DNA from: Thioalkalivibrio sp. ALJ24 | GTDB lineage: Bacteria; Pseudomonadota; Gammaproteobacteria; Ectothiorhodospirales; Ectothiorhodospiraceae | Direction: 5' to 3' | Assembly (NCBI RefSeq): GCF_000377785.1 | Contig: NZ_KB898725.1 | Coordinates: 307,775-371,774, forward strand | Length of the DNA stretch: 64,000 nt | Part shown: piece by piece, positions 37,899 through 48,239 of the stretch | Position numbering within the stretch: the first letter of the stretch is position 1 | Layout of the letters: each line of letters begins with the position of its first letter | Notes under the pieces: generated by a model | Seen by the model: only the letters and a program-made list of their open reading frames with translations | The model's database searches: none | Told to the model about the DNA's origin: nothing | Translations under genes and position numbers: made by a program

Positions 37899-39959
37899 GT
37901 GTCCGAACAGCTCAATCCCCAGCAACATGCCGCCGTCTCCACCACCGACCGTCCGCTGCTGGTCCTCGCCGGCGCGGGTTCGGGCAAGACCCGCGTGATC
38001 ACCGAAAAGATCGCGCACCTGGTGGAAAAGCGCGGCCTGGCCGCGCGCCAGATCGTCGCGATCACCTTCACCAACAAGGCCGCGCGCGAGATGCGCGAGC
38101 GGGTGCAGGGGCGGCTGTCGAGAGACCAGAGCCGCGGGCTGGGCGTGTCCACCTTCCACACCTTTGGCCTGCAGTTCCTGCGCCGCGAACTGGCGGCCAC
38201 CGGCCTGCGTCCGGGCTTCTCCATCCTCGACCCCGGCGACTGCCGCCAGCTGCTGCGCGAGATCACCCACCGCGACGACACCGCGGCCGAGGTGGATGAC
38301 CTGATCGGCCATATCAGCCGCTGGAAGAACGACCTGCTGACCCCCGACGAGGCCCTGGCCGAGGCCAGCCAGGCCGGCGACGAAGCCCCCGGGGCCCTGC
38401 TCGCGGCCAATCTCTACCCGCGCTATGAACAGGCCCTGCGCGCCTACAACGCGGTGGATTTCGACGACCTGATCAAGCGCCCGGTGGACTGCCTGCGTGA
38501 CGACCCGGAGTTACGCAACCGCTGGCAGGACCGCATCCGCCACCTGCTGGTGGACGAATACCAGGACACCAACTCCGCGCAGTACCAGCTGGTGCGCCTG
38601 CTGGTCGGGGTCAGTGACGGGCTGACCGTGGTCGGCGACGACGACCAGTCGATCTACGCCTGGCGCGGCGCGCGCCCGGAGAACCTCGCACGCCTGCAGC
38701 AGGACTTTCCGCGTCTGGAAGTGGTCAAGCTGGAGCAGAACTACCGTTCCACCAACCGCATCCTGGCTACCGCCAACGCGCTGATCGCCAACAACCCGCA
38801 CGTGTTCGAGAAGCGCCTGTGGAGCGCGCTGGGCGAAGGCGAGAAGGTCGAGGTGATCGACTGCACCGACTCCGACGCCGAGGCCGCGCGGGTGGTCTCC
38901 GAGCTGATGCGCCGGCGCTTCCGCCTGAACGCCGGCTGGGGCGATTTCGCGATCCTGTACCGCAGCAACCACCAGTCGCGGGTGTTCGAGAAACTCCTGC
39001 GCGAACAGGGCATCCCCTACCGCCTGAGCGGCGGGCAGTCGTTCTTCGAGAAGGCCGAGATCAAGGATCTGGTCGCCTACCTGCGCCTGCTGGCGAACCC
39101 GGACGACAACACCGCCTTCCTGCGCGTGGTCAACGTTCCACGCCGCGAGATCGGACCGGCCACCCTGGAAAAGCTCGGCCAGTACGCCAACCAGCGCGGG
39201 GTCTCGCTGCTGCAGGCCGCACGCGGGGCGGGCCTGGCCGAATACATGGACGAACGTGCCCGGGCACGCCTGGAGCGCTTCGTCGACTGGGTCGACGGCT
39301 TCCGCGCACGCGCGGCCGAGGAGGCCCCGGATGCCCTGCTGCGCGCGCTGGTCGAGGACATCGACTACGAATCCTGGCTGCTGGACAACAGCGCCAACCC
39401 GCGCGCCGCCACCCGGCGCATGGAACAGGTGCGCGAATTCATCGACTGGGTCGCGCGCCTGGCCGGCTCGCGCGCGCCGGAGGCCGAATACGGCGACGAC
39501 ACGGCGGACGACGAGGGCGGCATGGAGCTGGCCGACATCGTGAACCGCATCAGCCTGATGGACATCCTCGACCGCAACCGCGATGCCCAGGACGACAGCG
39601 AGGCGGTGCAGCTGCTGACCCTGCACACCGCCAAGGGCCTGGAGTTCCCGCACGTGTGCCTGGTGGGCTTCGAGGAGGAGCTGCTGCCGCACCGCGTAAG
39701 CTTGGAGGACGACGCCATCGAGGAGGAGCGCCGCCTGGCCTACGTCGGGCTGACCCGCGCACAGCAGACCCTGCTGATCACCTACGCGCGCAGCCGCAAG
39801 CGCTACGGCGAGACCCTCGACTGCGAACCGTCGCGCTTTCTCGACGAGCTGCCCGAAGAACACCTCGACTGGCCCGACGCGAAGCCGCCGGACCCGGAGA
39901 CGCAGCAGCTCACGGCGCGCGCCCATCTCGCCGGGCTCAAGGCCATGCTGGAGAAGTAA
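37899..39959 (+). CDS. rep: ATP-dependent DNA helicase Rep
   Basis: About 686 residues, superfamily 1A. Walker A is AGAGSGKT (24-31), the DEXX-type motif is VDEYQDTN, motif III GDDDQSIYAWRGA, and motif VI LAYVGLTRAQQTL. Rep moves 3'-5' on single strands and clears proteins ahead of forks. The frame is open 17 codons further to an ATG at 37848, but the GTG at 37899, giving SEQLNPQQHAAV, matches the family start and has GAGGAAG upstream. Length and motifs fit Rep better than UvrD. Confidence 0.92.
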   Translation: MSEQLNPQQHAAVSTTDRPLLVLAGAGSGKTRVITEKIAHLVEKRGLAARQIVAITFTNKAAREMRERVQGRLSRDQSRGLGVSTFHTFGLQFLRRELAATGLRPGFSILDPGDCRQLLREITHRDDTAAEVDDLIGHISRWKNDLLTPDEALAEASQAGDEAPGALLAANLYPRYEQALRAYNAVDFDDLIKRPVDCLRDDPELRNRWQDRIRHLLVDEYQDTNSAQYQLVRLLVGVSDGLTVVGDDDQSIYAWRGARPENLARLQQDFPRLEVVKLEQNYRSTNRILATANALIANNPHVFEKRLWSALGEGEKVEVIDCTDSDAEAARVVSELMRRRFRLNAGWGDFAILYRSNHQSRVFEKLLREQGIPYRLSGGQSFFEKAEIKDLVAYLRLLANPDDNTAFLRVVNVPRREIGPATLEKLGQYANQRGVSLLQAARGAGLAEYMDERARARLERFVDWVDGFRARAAEEAPDALLRALVEDIDYESWLLDNSANPRAATRRMEQVREFIDWVARLAGSRAPEAEYGDDTADDEGGMELADIVNRISLMDILDRNRDAQDDSEAVQLLTLHTAKGLEFPHVCLVGFEEELLPHRVSLEDDAIEEERRLAYVGLTRAQQTLLITYARSRKRYGETLDCEPSRFLDELPEEHLDWPDAKPPDPETQQLTARAHLAGLKAMLEK

Positions 39960-39968
39960 CCGCTCGCG

Positions 39969-41696
39969 TCAGTCCTTCTTGCGCAGTTTCAGGCCCACCC
40001 GGGTGATATGGGCCCCGTCCATCTCGCGCACCACCAGGCGGGTGGGTCCGAGATCCACGAAGTCCCCCACCACCGGCTCGGTCTGCAGTTCGGCCCGCAG
40101 GAAGGCCTCCAGGGTCTCGCCCTGACGTTCCGGCGGCACCGGCGCGCCGTAGGCCATGCCTACCGCCCCCAGCAGGGCATCGCCGTTGAGGGCAAACTCC
40201 CCGAACACGCTGCGTTCGGTCAGGCGTTCCGGCACCTCGTCCTGCGGCACGAACAGGCGGTCCAGGTCCGGCAGGTCGGCGGGTGCGACCATGATGTACA
40301 AGTGGTCGCCGGCCTGCAGGTCCAGCAGCTCCAGGGTGTCCAGCAGCTGGCCCTCCCGCAGATGCGCGACCACCCGCGCCGACCCCGGCAGACGGAAGTT
40401 GGACCAGGCCTCGCGCACCACCGGCGTGGTCTCCGCCAGCCGGTAGCCCACCAGCTCCATCTCCTGCTGCCCGGGGATGTCCAGCTCGGTGCGCTGGACC
40501 CGGGTAGTGGTCGGCGGCAGTTCCAGCCCCAGCCAGCGCGCCGAGGACGCCACGGTCCAGCCCTGCACCATCAGCGAGATCAGCACCACGAAGAACACCA
40601 CGTGGAAGAAGTATTCCGCCAGCTCCAGCCCCGCCAGCAGCGGGAACAGCGCAAGGATGATGGGCACCGCCCCGCGCAGCCCGACCCAGGCGATGAACAG
40701 CTGCTCGCGCCACGGGAAGCGGAACGGGTACAGGCACAGCGCCACCGCCAGCGGCCGTGCCAGCAGGATCAGCACCAGCGCCACCAACCCCGCGTCCAGC
40801 GCCACCGGCGGCAGCTCCGAGGGCGTGACGATCATCCCCAGCATCAGGAACATGCCGATCTGCGCCAGCGCCGCGATGCCATCGTGGAACCGCTTGATGT
40901 TCTGCGAGGCCTCCAGCGGCCGGTTGCCCAGCAGCAGCCCGGCGAGATACACCGCGAGGAAGCCCGAGCCGCCCAGCATGCCGGTCAGGCCGAAGATCGC
41001 CAGCGCCCCGGCGAGCGCGAACAGCGGGTAGAAGCCTGCCGCCATCGGCACTCGGTTGATCAGCGCCAGCAGCGCGAGCCCGCCGCCGACCCCCAGCAGG
41101 GCCCCCAGCCCCATCTGCTGCACGAACTCGACCAGCACCACCACCCCGAAATCGGGCTGATCCATCAGGATCAGCCCGATCAGCACGATGGTGAGGAAGA
41201 TCGCCATCGGGTCGTTGGACCCCGACTCGATCTCCAGGGTGGCCCCCACGCGGCTCTTCAGCTCCAGTCCGCGCGAGCGCAGCAGGGAAAACACCGCCGC
41301 CGCGTCGGTGGAGCCGACGATCGCCCCCAGCAGCAGCCCCTCCAGCCACGTAAGCCCCAGCCACCACACCGCAAACAGCCCGGTCAGGCCGGAGGTGATC
41401 AGCACACCCACGGTGGCCAGGCCCACCGCCGGCTTCAGCCCGATACGGAAATTGCGTGCCGGCGTGCGCATCCCGCCGTCGAACAGGATGATGGCCAGGG
41501 CCGCGGAGCCGATCAGATGCGCCAGGGTGATATTCTCGAATGCCACGCCGCCGGGGCCCTCCGGGCCCAGCAGCATGCCGATGCCGAGGAACACCAGCAG
41601 CAGCGGCACGCCCAGCCGCGAGGTGACCACGCTGGACAGGATGCTGCCGAGCAGGACCACGGCGACGAGAAAGATGATCTGACTGGAGAAATCCAT
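39969..41696 (-). CDS. K+/H+ or Na+/H+ antiporter of the NhaP2 (CvrA) type
   Basis: 575 residues, CPA1 family. About 12 membrane segments fill residues 1-390, with the ion-site regions LDGGMRTPARNFR-like, GAIVGSTDAAAVFSLL, IESGSNDPMAIFLT and WVGLRGAVPIILA. A cytoplasmic TrkA-C-like domain and a CorC/HlyC-type C-terminal domain follow, as in NhaP2. It would export potassium or sodium in exchange for protons, useful in a saline or alkaline habitat. ATG 41696 matches the family start. It lies within the palindrome CATG that also starts the divergent lpxR gene. Confidence 0.92.
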   Translation of the reverse strand: MDFSSQIIFLVAVVLLGSILSSVVTSRLGVPLLLVFLGIGMLLGPEGPGGVAFENITLAHLIGSAALAIILFDGGMRTPARNFRIGLKPAVGLATVGVLITSGLTGLFAVWWLGLTWLEGLLLGAIVGSTDAAAVFSLLRSRGLELKSRVGATLEIESGSNDPMAIFLTIVLIGLILMDQPDFGVVVLVEFVQQMGLGALLGVGGGLALLALINRVPMAAGFYPLFALAGALAIFGLTGMLGGSGFLAVYLAGLLLGNRPLEASQNIKRFHDGIAALAQIGMFLMLGMIVTPSELPPVALDAGLVALVLILLARPLAVALCLYPFRFPWREQLFIAWVGLRGAVPIILALFPLLAGLELAEYFFHVVFFVVLISLMVQGWTVASSARWLGLELPPTTTRVQRTELDIPGQQEMELVGYRLAETTPVVREAWSNFRLPGSARVVAHLREGQLLDTLELLDLQAGDHLYIMVAPADLPDLDRLFVPQDEVPERLTERSVFGEFALNGDALLGAVGMAYGAPVPPERQGETLEAFLRAELQTEPVVGDFVDLGPTRLVVREMDGAHITRVGLKLRKKD

Positions 41697-42732
41697 GGCG
41701 CCATCATACCGGAGCGTTCCCCGCATCCGGCCCGCGATCTCCGTAATCGCCGTCACCGCCCTGCTGGCGGGGTCGCTGGCAAGCTCGCCCGCGGCGGCCG
41801 AACGCGGCGGCGTGGATGCCCTGCATTTCGAGTTCGAGAACGACCTGTTCGCCGGCGAGGACCGCTACTACACCAATGGCGTGCGCGCCGGCTGGACCCG
41901 GCGCGGCGAACGGGTCCCGCCCTGGCTCCAGGACGTGGCGGACTTCTTCCCGCTGTTCGTCGACCGCGAGGAGCGCGGCCGCCTGAAGACCTCGGTACAC
42001 CTGGCGCAGAACATGTACACCCCGGAAGACATCGAACGCGAGCAGCCGGACCCGGACGACCGCCCCTATGCCGGCTGGCTGTATCTGAACTTCAGCCTGG
42101 CCGAGGACCACGGCGACCGGCTCGACCGGCTGCAGGTCACGCTGGGGACAGTAGGCCCGGCGTCCCTGGCCGACCGCACCCAGGAGACGGTCCATGACCT
42201 GACGGGCGCCCCCGATCCACGCGGATGGGACGCGCAGATCGGCAACGAGCTCACGCTGATGCTGGGCTACGAACGCCAGCTGCGCGGCCGGGCAGGCCAC
42301 CTGGGCGGAGGCTGGGACTGGGACCTGACCCCGCACTGGGGCGCCTCCATCGGCAGCCCCTTCACCTTCGCCAATGCCGGCGCGATCCTGCGCACGGGCC
42401 GCAACCTGCCCCGCGATTTCGGCCCGCCAAGGATCAACCCGGCACTGTCCGGATCGCACACCTTCGAGGCGGTCGACACCGCCGGCGGCTACCTGTTCGC
42501 CGGGGTGGACACCCGCCTGATGGCCTATGATCTGTTCCTCGACGGTCCGCTGTTCCGCGACGGCCCCTCGGTGGACAAGCACCCGGCGGTGGGCGAATTC
42601 ACCGCGGGCGTGGTGTTCCACTGGCACGGGGTGCGCCTGGGCTATACCCATGTCTGGCGCTCGCGCGAATTCAGCGGCCAGGATACCGGCGCCGCGGAGT
42701 TCGGCTCGCTGCACGCCACCTGGCAGTTCTGA
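41695..42732 (+). CDS. lpxR: Lipid A 3'-O-deacylase family outer-membrane protein
   Basis: 345 residues, LpxR/DUF2219 family. A signal peptide to about residue 35 (AAA-ER) is followed by a 12-strand-type barrel sequence ending in aromatic WQF. Residues matching the LpxR active site are visible: Asn-Asp in FENDLF, Thr in YYTNGVR, and His in QETVHDLTG. The enzyme removes the 3'-acyloxyacyl chain of lipid A. GGAG seven bases before the ATG supports the start. It overlaps the divergent antiporter start by two bases. Confidence 0.9.
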   Translation: MAPSYRSVPRIRPAISVIAVTALLAGSLASSPAAAERGGVDALHFEFENDLFAGEDRYYTNGVRAGWTRRGERVPPWLQDVADFFPLFVDREERGRLKTSVHLAQNMYTPEDIEREQPDPDDRPYAGWLYLNFSLAEDHGDRLDRLQVTLGTVGPASLADRTQETVHDLTGAPDPRGWDAQIGNELTLMLGYERQLRGRAGHLGGGWDWDLTPHWGASIGSPFTFANAGAILRTGRNLPRDFGPPRINPALSGSHTFEAVDTAGGYLFAGVDTRLMAYDLFLDGPLFRDGPSVDKHPAVGEFTAGVVFHWHGVRLGYTHVWRSREFSGQDTGAAEFGSLHATWQF

Positions 42733-42788
42733 ACCGACCCGCCCCGGCGTTGTTACGATCGAGGCGTCGCCCCTTCCGGAGAACCCGC

Positions 42789-43391
42789 GTGCGCAAGATT
42801 TCCCGAACCTTTCTGACCGGCCTGGCCGCGATCCTGCCGGCGATGGTCACGCTGGCCCTGCTGTGGTGGCTGGGGAGCACCGCGGAACAGGTGCTGGGCG
42901 GCCTGCTGCAGGCCATCCTGCCGGAGCTGCTGTACGTGCCGGGCATGGGGATCGCGGCCGGCGTCGGCCTGGTATTCGCGGTGGGGGTGCTGCTGCAGGC
43001 CTACGTGGTGCGCTGGCTGTTCAACTGGCTGGAAGGCCTGATGCAGCGCATCCCGGTGGTCAAGACCATCCACGGCACGGTGCGCGATGTCACCAACCTG
43101 GTCTCCGGCGACATCCACCAGCAGTTCGGCCAGGCGGTGCTGGTCACGCTGCCGGGTCTGGAAGCGCGCGTCATCGGCTTCGTCACGCGCGAGGACTTCG
43201 AAGGCCTGCCGGACGCACTGGGCGGGGCAGAGACCCTCGCGGTGTACATGCCGATGAGCTACCAGATCGGCGGTTACACCCTGATGCTGCCGCGCGACCG
43301 GGTGGAACCGCTGGAGCTGTCGCTGGAGGACGCGATGCGCTACGCCCTGACCGCCGGGGTCTCCGCGCGCAAGGACGAGCCCGGGGTGTAA
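42789..43391 (+). CDS. DUF502-family membrane protein
   Basis: 200 residues starting at GTG 42789, which has GGAGA eight bases upstream. Two strong hydrophobic segments (about 8-30 and 55-78) are followed by a soluble C-terminal half containing RIPVVKTIHGTVRDVTNL and VYMPMSYQIGGYTLMLPRD, both DUF502 hallmarks. The family is widespread, and its members are presumed inner-membrane proteins of unknown function. Confidence 0.88.
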   Translation: MRKISRTFLTGLAAILPAMVTLALLWWLGSTAEQVLGGLLQAILPELLYVPGMGIAAGVGLVFAVGVLLQAYVVRWLFNWLEGLMQRIPVVKTIHGTVRDVTNLVSGDIHQQFGQAVLVTLPGLEARVIGFVTREDFEGLPDALGGAETLAVYMPMSYQIGGYTLMLPRDRVEPLELSLEDAMRYALTAGVSARKDEPGV

Positions 43392-43430
43392 ACGGGGACG
43401 TGAACCGGCGCTGCAGCGCAGTGGCCGGCG

Positions 43431-45287
43431 TCAGCCGTCCTCCAGCGGGGAGATGTCGCGCACCGCGCCGAACGCGGCCGAGGTGGTCATCAGGGCATAG
43501 GCACGCAGGGCCCGGGTCACCGGCCGATTGCGCGACTCGGGCTTCCAGGCCTTCGCCCCGCGGGCCTCCATCGCCTCGCGCCGCGCCGCCAGGGTGGCGT
43601 CGTCCACGTCGATGCGGATCTCGCGCGCGGGGATGTCGATCACGATGGTGTCGCCCTCCTCGATCAGGCCAATCGCCCCGCCCTGCGCCGCCTCCGGCGA
43701 GACATGGCCGATGGACAGCCCGGAGGTCCCACCGGAGAACCGCCCGTCGGTGATCAGCGCGCAGTCCTTGCCCAGCCCCTTCGACTTCAGATACGAGGTG
43801 GGATAGAGCATCTCCTGCATGCCGGGACCGCCCTTCGGACCCTCGTAGCGGATGATCACCACGTCCCCCGCCCGGATGCGGTCAGCGAGGATGGCCTCGA
43901 CCGCGGCGTCCTGGCTCTCGAACACCCGCGCCGGGCCGGAGAAGGTCAGGATGCTCTCGTCGACGCCGGCGGTCTTCACGATGCAGCCGTCCGGCGCCAT
44001 GTTGCCGTAGAGCACGGCCAGGCCGCCGTCCTGCGAGTAGGCATGCTCGATATCGCGGATGCAGCCGTTGGCGCGGTCGAGGTCGAGGCTGTCCCAGGCG
44101 CGATCCTGGCTGAACGCGGTCTGGGTGGGCACCCCGCCCGGCGCGGCGCTGTACAGGCGCTCGGATTCGGCCGCATGGCGCATCACGTCCCACTGCTCCA
44201 GGGCGGCGCCCAGGGTCGGGGCATGCACGGTGGGGATGTCGCGGTGGATCAGCCCGCCACGGTCCAGTTCGGCAAGGATGCCGACCACACCGCCGGCGCG
44301 GTGCACGTCCTCCATGTGGTACTGCTGGGTCGCCGGGGCCACCTTGCACAGGTTGGGCACATGGCGCGACAGGCGGTCGATGTCGGCCATGGTGAAATCG
44401 ACCTCGCCCTCGCGCGCGGCCGCCAGCAGGTGCAGCACGGTGTTGGTGGAGCCGCCCATCGCGATGTCCAGGCTCATCGCGTTCTCGAACGCCTCGAAGG
44501 TGGCGATGGAACGCGGCAGGGCCGAGGCGTCGTCCTGCTCGTAGTAGCGCTTCGCCAGGTCGACCACGCGCCGCCCGGCCTCCTCGAACAGGGCCTGACG
44601 CGCGGCATGCGTGGCCAGCAGCGAACCGTTGCCCGGCAGCGACAGCCCCAGGGCCTCGGTCAGACAGTTCATCGAGTTGGCGGTGAACATGCCGGAGCAG
44701 GAACCACAGGTGGGGCAGGCGGAACGCTCGACGGCCTCCACCTCCTCGTCGCTGGCGCTGGAATCGGCCGCCTTGACCATCGCATCCACCAGGTCGAGGT
44801 GGATCACGTTGTCCTGCCCGGGCGCCTGCACCTTGCCGGCCTCCATCGGCCCGCCGGAGACGAACACCACCGGGATGTTCAGGCGCATCGCCGCCAGCAG
44901 CATTCCCGGGGTGATCTTGTCGCAGTTGGAGATGCACACCAGCGCGTCGGCGCAGTGGGCGTTGACCATGTACTCCACCGAGTCGGCGATGATCTCGCGC
45001 GAGGGCAGCGAATAGAGCATCCCGCCGTGGCCCATCGCGATGCCGTCGTCCACCGCGATGGTGTTGAATTCCTTGGCCACGCCACCGGCCTGTTCGATCT
45101 CGCGCGCGACCAGCTGGCCCATGTCCTTCAGATGCACGTGTCCCGGCACGAACTGGGTGAAGGAGTTGGCGACGGCGACGATCGGCTTGTCGAAGTCGCC
45201 GTCCTTCATGCCGGTGGCGCGCCACAGGGCGCGGGCCCCGGCCATGTTGCGGCCGTGGGTGGTTGTGCGGGAACGATAGGCAGGCAT
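43431..45287 (-). CDS. ilvD: Dihydroxy-acid dehydratase
   Basis: 618 residues. It dehydrates dihydroxy acids to 2-oxo acids in valine, leucine and isoleucine synthesis. The iron-sulfur cluster cysteines are seen in [12 protein letters not shown] and [29 protein letters not shown] near the C-terminus is also typical. The start [22 protein letters not shown] is the family start. The open frame continues upstream far past this ATG, but over the divergent metal-binding gene. This is the long (E. coli-like) form. Confidence 0.97.
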   Translation of the reverse strand: MPAYRSRTTTHGRNMAGARALWRATGMKDGDFDKPIVAVANSFTQFVPGHVHLKDMGQLVAREIEQAGGVAKEFNTIAVDDGIAMGHGGMLYSLPSREIIADSVEYMVNAHCADALVCISNCDKITPGMLLAAMRLNIPVVFVSGGPMEAGKVQAPGQDNVIHLDLVDAMVKAADSSASDEEVEAVERSACPTCGSCSGMFTANSMNCLTEALGLSLPGNGSLLATHAARQALFEEAGRRVVDLAKRYYEQDDASALPRSIATFEAFENAMSLDIAMGGSTNTVLHLLAAAREGEVDFTMADIDRLSRHVPNLCKVAPATQQYHMEDVHRAGGVVGILAELDRGGLIHRDIPTVHAPTLGAALEQWDVMRHAAESERLYSAAPGGVPTQTAFSQDRAWDSLDLDRANGCIRDIEHAYSQDGGLAVLYGNMAPDGCIVKTAGVDESILTFSGPARVFESQDAAVEAILADRIRAGDVVIIRYEGPKGGPGMQEMLYPTSYLKSKGLGKDCALITDGRFSGGTSGLSIGHVSPEAAQGGAIGLIEEGDTIVIDIPAREIRIDVDDATLAARREAMEARGAKAWKPESRNRPVTRALRAYALMTTSAAFGAVRDISPLEDG

Positions 45288-45371
45288 GATGGGCAGGTCT
45301 CGCGAACGTTCGTGGAAATGCGGGATCGTACATAATGCGAGCATCAATACCCAGTAGGTGAGGAAACGCCC

Positions 45372-45647
45372 ATGAAATTCGAGGTCGAGAACATCAAGTG
45401 CGGCGGCTGCGCCAGCTCCATCCGCAAGGGCCTGATGCAGGTCGACGGCGTGGAATCCGCCGAGGTGGATGTCGAGAACGGGGCGGTGGAGGTCGCCGCG
45501 CCGGAGTCCGCCGCCGACGCGATCCGCGAGAAGCTGGCCCATATGGGCTACCCGGAGGCCGGATCGGTCTCCGGACTGCGCTCCGCCGGCGCCAAGGCGA
45601 AGTCCTTCGCCAGCTGCGCGGTTGGCCGCATGAACGGTGACAGCTGA
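45372..45647 (+). CDS. Heavy-metal-associated domain protein (CopZ-like)
   Basis: 91 residues. A ferredoxin-like HMA domain has the metal motif as KCGGCASS (Cys 10 and 13), with [16 protein letters not shown] completing the fold. A C-terminal extension of about 25 residues adds one more cysteine (SFASCAVG). It is probably a cytoplasmic copper chaperone or buffer. No copper ATPase gene is adjacent. It is divergent from ilvD, and the DUF192 gene follows after 15 bases. Confidence 0.88.
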   Translation: MKFEVENIKCGGCASSIRKGLMQVDGVESAEVDVENGAVEVAAPESAADAIREKLAHMGYPEAGSVSGLRSAGAKAKSFASCAVGRMNGDS

Positions 45648-45662
45648 CCGCAGGCACCCGGC

Positions 45663-46196
45663 ATGAACCATGCCGCAGTGCATGCCCGGGGCCGGCCGGC
45701 CCCGGCTGTGCGCCGCCTGATCCCGGCACGGTGGCAGACCGGACTGGTCGTCCTGGTCGCCGCGCTGTTGCTGGCCGCGCCCGCCGCGGCCACGCCGCCC
45801 GAGCACGACGGACTGCCGGAGACGACCCTGGAGGTCGGCGACCGGGAACTGACGGTGGAACTGGCCGCGGATGACGCCAGCCGCAGCCAGGGCCTGATGT
45901 TCCGCGAGGCGCTCGCGGACGATCGCGGCATGCTGTTCATCTGGGATACGCCGGACCGCCGGGCGATGTGGATGCGCAATACGTTGATCCCGCTGGATGT
46001 GGCCTTCATCGACGGCGACGGCGAGATCACCAACATCGAGACCATGGCGCCCGAGACCACCCGCCTGCACTGGTCCGTGGCACCGATCGAGTATGCACTG
46101 GAGGTCAACGCGGAATGGTTCGCGCAGCACGGGATCGAGGCAGGTGACCGCATCCCCGGCCTGGATGCCGCGCGCGAGACCGCGCGCGGCCAATGA
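45663..46196 (+). CDS. DUF192 exported protein
   Basis: 177 residues. After a basic N-terminus, a hydrophobic segment (about 27-42, ending AAATPP) predicts secretion or anchoring. A DUF192 domain follows: [48 protein letters not shown]. The domain is widespread and its function is not established. It may be transcribed with the metal-binding gene upstream. Confidence 0.88.
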   Translation: MNHAAVHARGRPAPAVRRLIPARWQTGLVVLVAALLLAAPAAATPPEHDGLPETTLEVGDRELTVELAADDASRSQGLMFREALADDRGMLFIWDTPDRRAMWMRNTLIPLDVAFIDGDGEITNIETMAPETTRLHWSVAPIEYALEVNAEWFAQHGIEAGDRIPGLDAARETARGQ

Positions 46197-46342
46197 GCAC
46201 CGCGCCGGGGCACTTGCCTGCCGTCGCGCACCGCCTCCAGAATTGATTCAGGCCACCGGGAACGCGCCTGCATTCGGCCACCCACCGTATCGCCCGGCCC
46301 CGCCGCTCAACCCTTAGCCCACCTGCATCGCGAGGGATCCGC

Positions 46343-47701
46343 GTGAACCCCCCAGACCATCCATCCCGCCCGCGCCCCGCACGTCGCGCCCCGGCGCCCG
46401 GAGAACTCGCGTGGTTCCGCGACGCGGTGCCATACATCGCCGCGCACCGCGGACGCACGATGATCATCGCGCTGGCCGGCGAGGCCGCGCAGGCGGCGGA
46501 GTTTCCTGCCCTGATGCGGGACATCGCCAAGCTGCATGCACTGGGTGTGCGCGTGGTGCTGGTATACGGCGCGCGCCCGCAGATCGAGGCGCGCCTGGCC
46601 GAACGCGGCCTGCAGCCGCAGTACGCCGGGGGCCTGCGGGTCACCGATGCCGCGGCGCTGGATGCCGTACTGGACGCGGTCGGCCGACTGCGGCTGCAGA
46701 TCGAGGGCCTGCTGTCCCGCAGCCTGGGCCAGCCGGGCACCGGCAATGCACGCCTGCGGGTGGCCGGCGGCAACTTCGTCACCGCGCGCCCGCTGGGTGT
46801 CCGCGACGGGGTCGATTTCCATTACACCGGCGAGGTGCGCGGGGTGGACACCGCCGCACTCACCGCGCTGCTGGATCAGGAGCAGGTCGCGCTGGTCTCG
46901 CCGCTGGGTTACTCGCCCACCGGCGAGGTCTTCAACCTGTCGGGAGAGGAGGTCGCGACCCGCGTGGCGATCGCCCTGGACGCGGACAAGCTGATCTTCC
47001 TGACGGAAGCCGGCGTGCTGCGCGGGCCGCAGGACGACGTCCTCGACCAGCTGACCGTGCCCGCAGCAGAGCGCATCCTGGAACAGCGCGACGATCTGCC
47101 GCAGGAGCTCGCCAGCCACCTGCGCAGCGCGGTGGATGCCTGCCATGCGCGGGACCTGCGCGTACACCTGGTCGACCGCCGCGATGACGGCGGACTGCTG
47201 ACGGAACTGTTCACCCGCCAGGGCATCGGCACCCTGGTCTCGCGCGAGCCGCTGGAGCGCCTGCGCCCGGCAACCCTGGACGATGTCGGCGGCATCCACG
47301 CGCTGCTGGAGCCACTGGAGGCCGAGGGCGTGCTGGTGCATCGCGCCCGCGAGCACCTGGAACTGGAGATCGACCGTTTCCGGGTACTGGAGGTCGACGG
47401 GCTGATCATCGGCACCGCGGCGCTGTACCCGTTCGGCAACCACGACGCGGAGATCGCGTGCCTGGCATTGCACGCCGAATACCGCGGCCACGGGCGGGGC
47501 GACCGCCTGCTGACCGCGATGGAGGCGCTGGCGCACGAACAGGGGATCCGCCGGGTATTCGTGCTTACCACCCGCACGGCACAATGGTTCCAGGAACGCG
47601 GTTACGTCCCGGGCAGCGTCGACGACCTCCCGCCGGAACGCCGCCAGCGCTACAATCAGGCGCGCAACTCGCGGGTCTTCACGCGCGAGCTGGAGGGGTA
47701 G
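46343..47701 (+). CDS. argA: Amino-acid N-acetyltransferase (N-acetylglutamate synthase)
   Basis: 452 residues, the classic two-domain ArgA. It has an amino-acid-kinase-like N-terminal domain (about 25-290, with VLVYGARPQIEARLAERG) and a C-terminal GNAT domain (about 300-440, with CLALHAEYRGHGRGDRLL for acetyl-CoA binding). It makes N-acetylglutamate, the first step of arginine synthesis, and is normally inhibited by arginine. It is a single-gene unit that converges with dksA. Confidence 0.94.
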   Translation: MNPPDHPSRPRPARRAPAPGELAWFRDAVPYIAAHRGRTMIIALAGEAAQAAEFPALMRDIAKLHALGVRVVLVYGARPQIEARLAERGLQPQYAGGLRVTDAAALDAVLDAVGRLRLQIEGLLSRSLGQPGTGNARLRVAGGNFVTARPLGVRDGVDFHYTGEVRGVDTAALTALLDQEQVALVSPLGYSPTGEVFNLSGEEVATRVAIALDADKLIFLTEAGVLRGPQDDVLDQLTVPAAERILEQRDDLPQELASHLRSAVDACHARDLRVHLVDRRDDGGLLTELFTRQGIGTLVSREPLERLRPATLDDVGGIHALLEPLEAEGVLVHRAREHLELEIDRFRVLEVDGLIIGTAALYPFGNHDAEIACLALHAEYRGHGRGDRLLTAMEALAHEQGIRRVFVLTTRTAQWFQERGYVPGSVDDLPPERRQRYNQARNSRVFTRELEG

Positions 47702-47717
47702 CCAGGCCGCCCCGGGA

Positions 47718-48119
47718 TCAGCGTCCGCGGGCCTCGTCGCGCTCGTGCGCCTCCTGGGCGGCCACGCTGAGGGTGGCGATGGGGCGGATCTCGAGGCGTT
47801 CGAGGCCGATCGGCTCGCCGGTCTCCTCGCAGTAGCCGTACTCGCCACGCTCGATGCGGGCCAGCGCCTCGTCGATCTTGTTCAGCAGCTTGCGATAGCG
47901 GTCGCGGGTGCGCAGCTCGACCCCGGCATCGGCCTCGTGGGTGGCGCGGTCGGCGGGGTCCGGCTCCTGCCAGGTCTCGCTGCGCAGGTGTTCCAGGGTC
48001 TCTTCCGACTCGGCGATCAGATCGGCCCGCCATGCCTCCAGCTTGCGCCGGAAATAGTCCAGCTGACGCGGATTCATGTAGGGTTCGTCCGCGGAGGGAC
48101 GATAGTCGGGATCCAACAC
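47718..48119 (-). CDS. dksA: DksA-family RNA polymerase-binding transcription factor, cysteine-poor
   Basis: 133 residues. Coiled-coil DksA features are clear: YMNPRQLDYFRRKLEAWRAD, a tip with DPADRATHEAD, and the TraR/DksA finger region GYCEETGEPIGLERLEIRPIATLSVAAQ. Only one of the four zinc cysteines of E. coli DksA remains (C, T, S, A), so it probably folds without zinc. It modulates transcription with ppGpp. The start GTG 48119 follows a strong GGAGGT and keeps the DEPYMN segment found in E. coli DksA; an ATG at 48077 would lose it. Confidence 0.9.
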   Translation of the reverse strand: MLDPDYRPSADEPYMNPRQLDYFRRKLEAWRADLIAESEETLEHLRSETWQEPDPADRATHEADAGVELRTRDRYRKLLNKIDEALARIERGEYGYCEETGEPIGLERLEIRPIATLSVAAQEAHERDEARGR

Positions 48120-48239
48120 GATGCACCTCCGGCTCGCGGCGCGGTCCGCCACATCGGCGCAACCCGCCACAAGGGGTAAACCTGCAATAGAACACATGTG
48201 CCGGGTACAGTACAGACCGTCACTTCACCGGGAGCGAAC

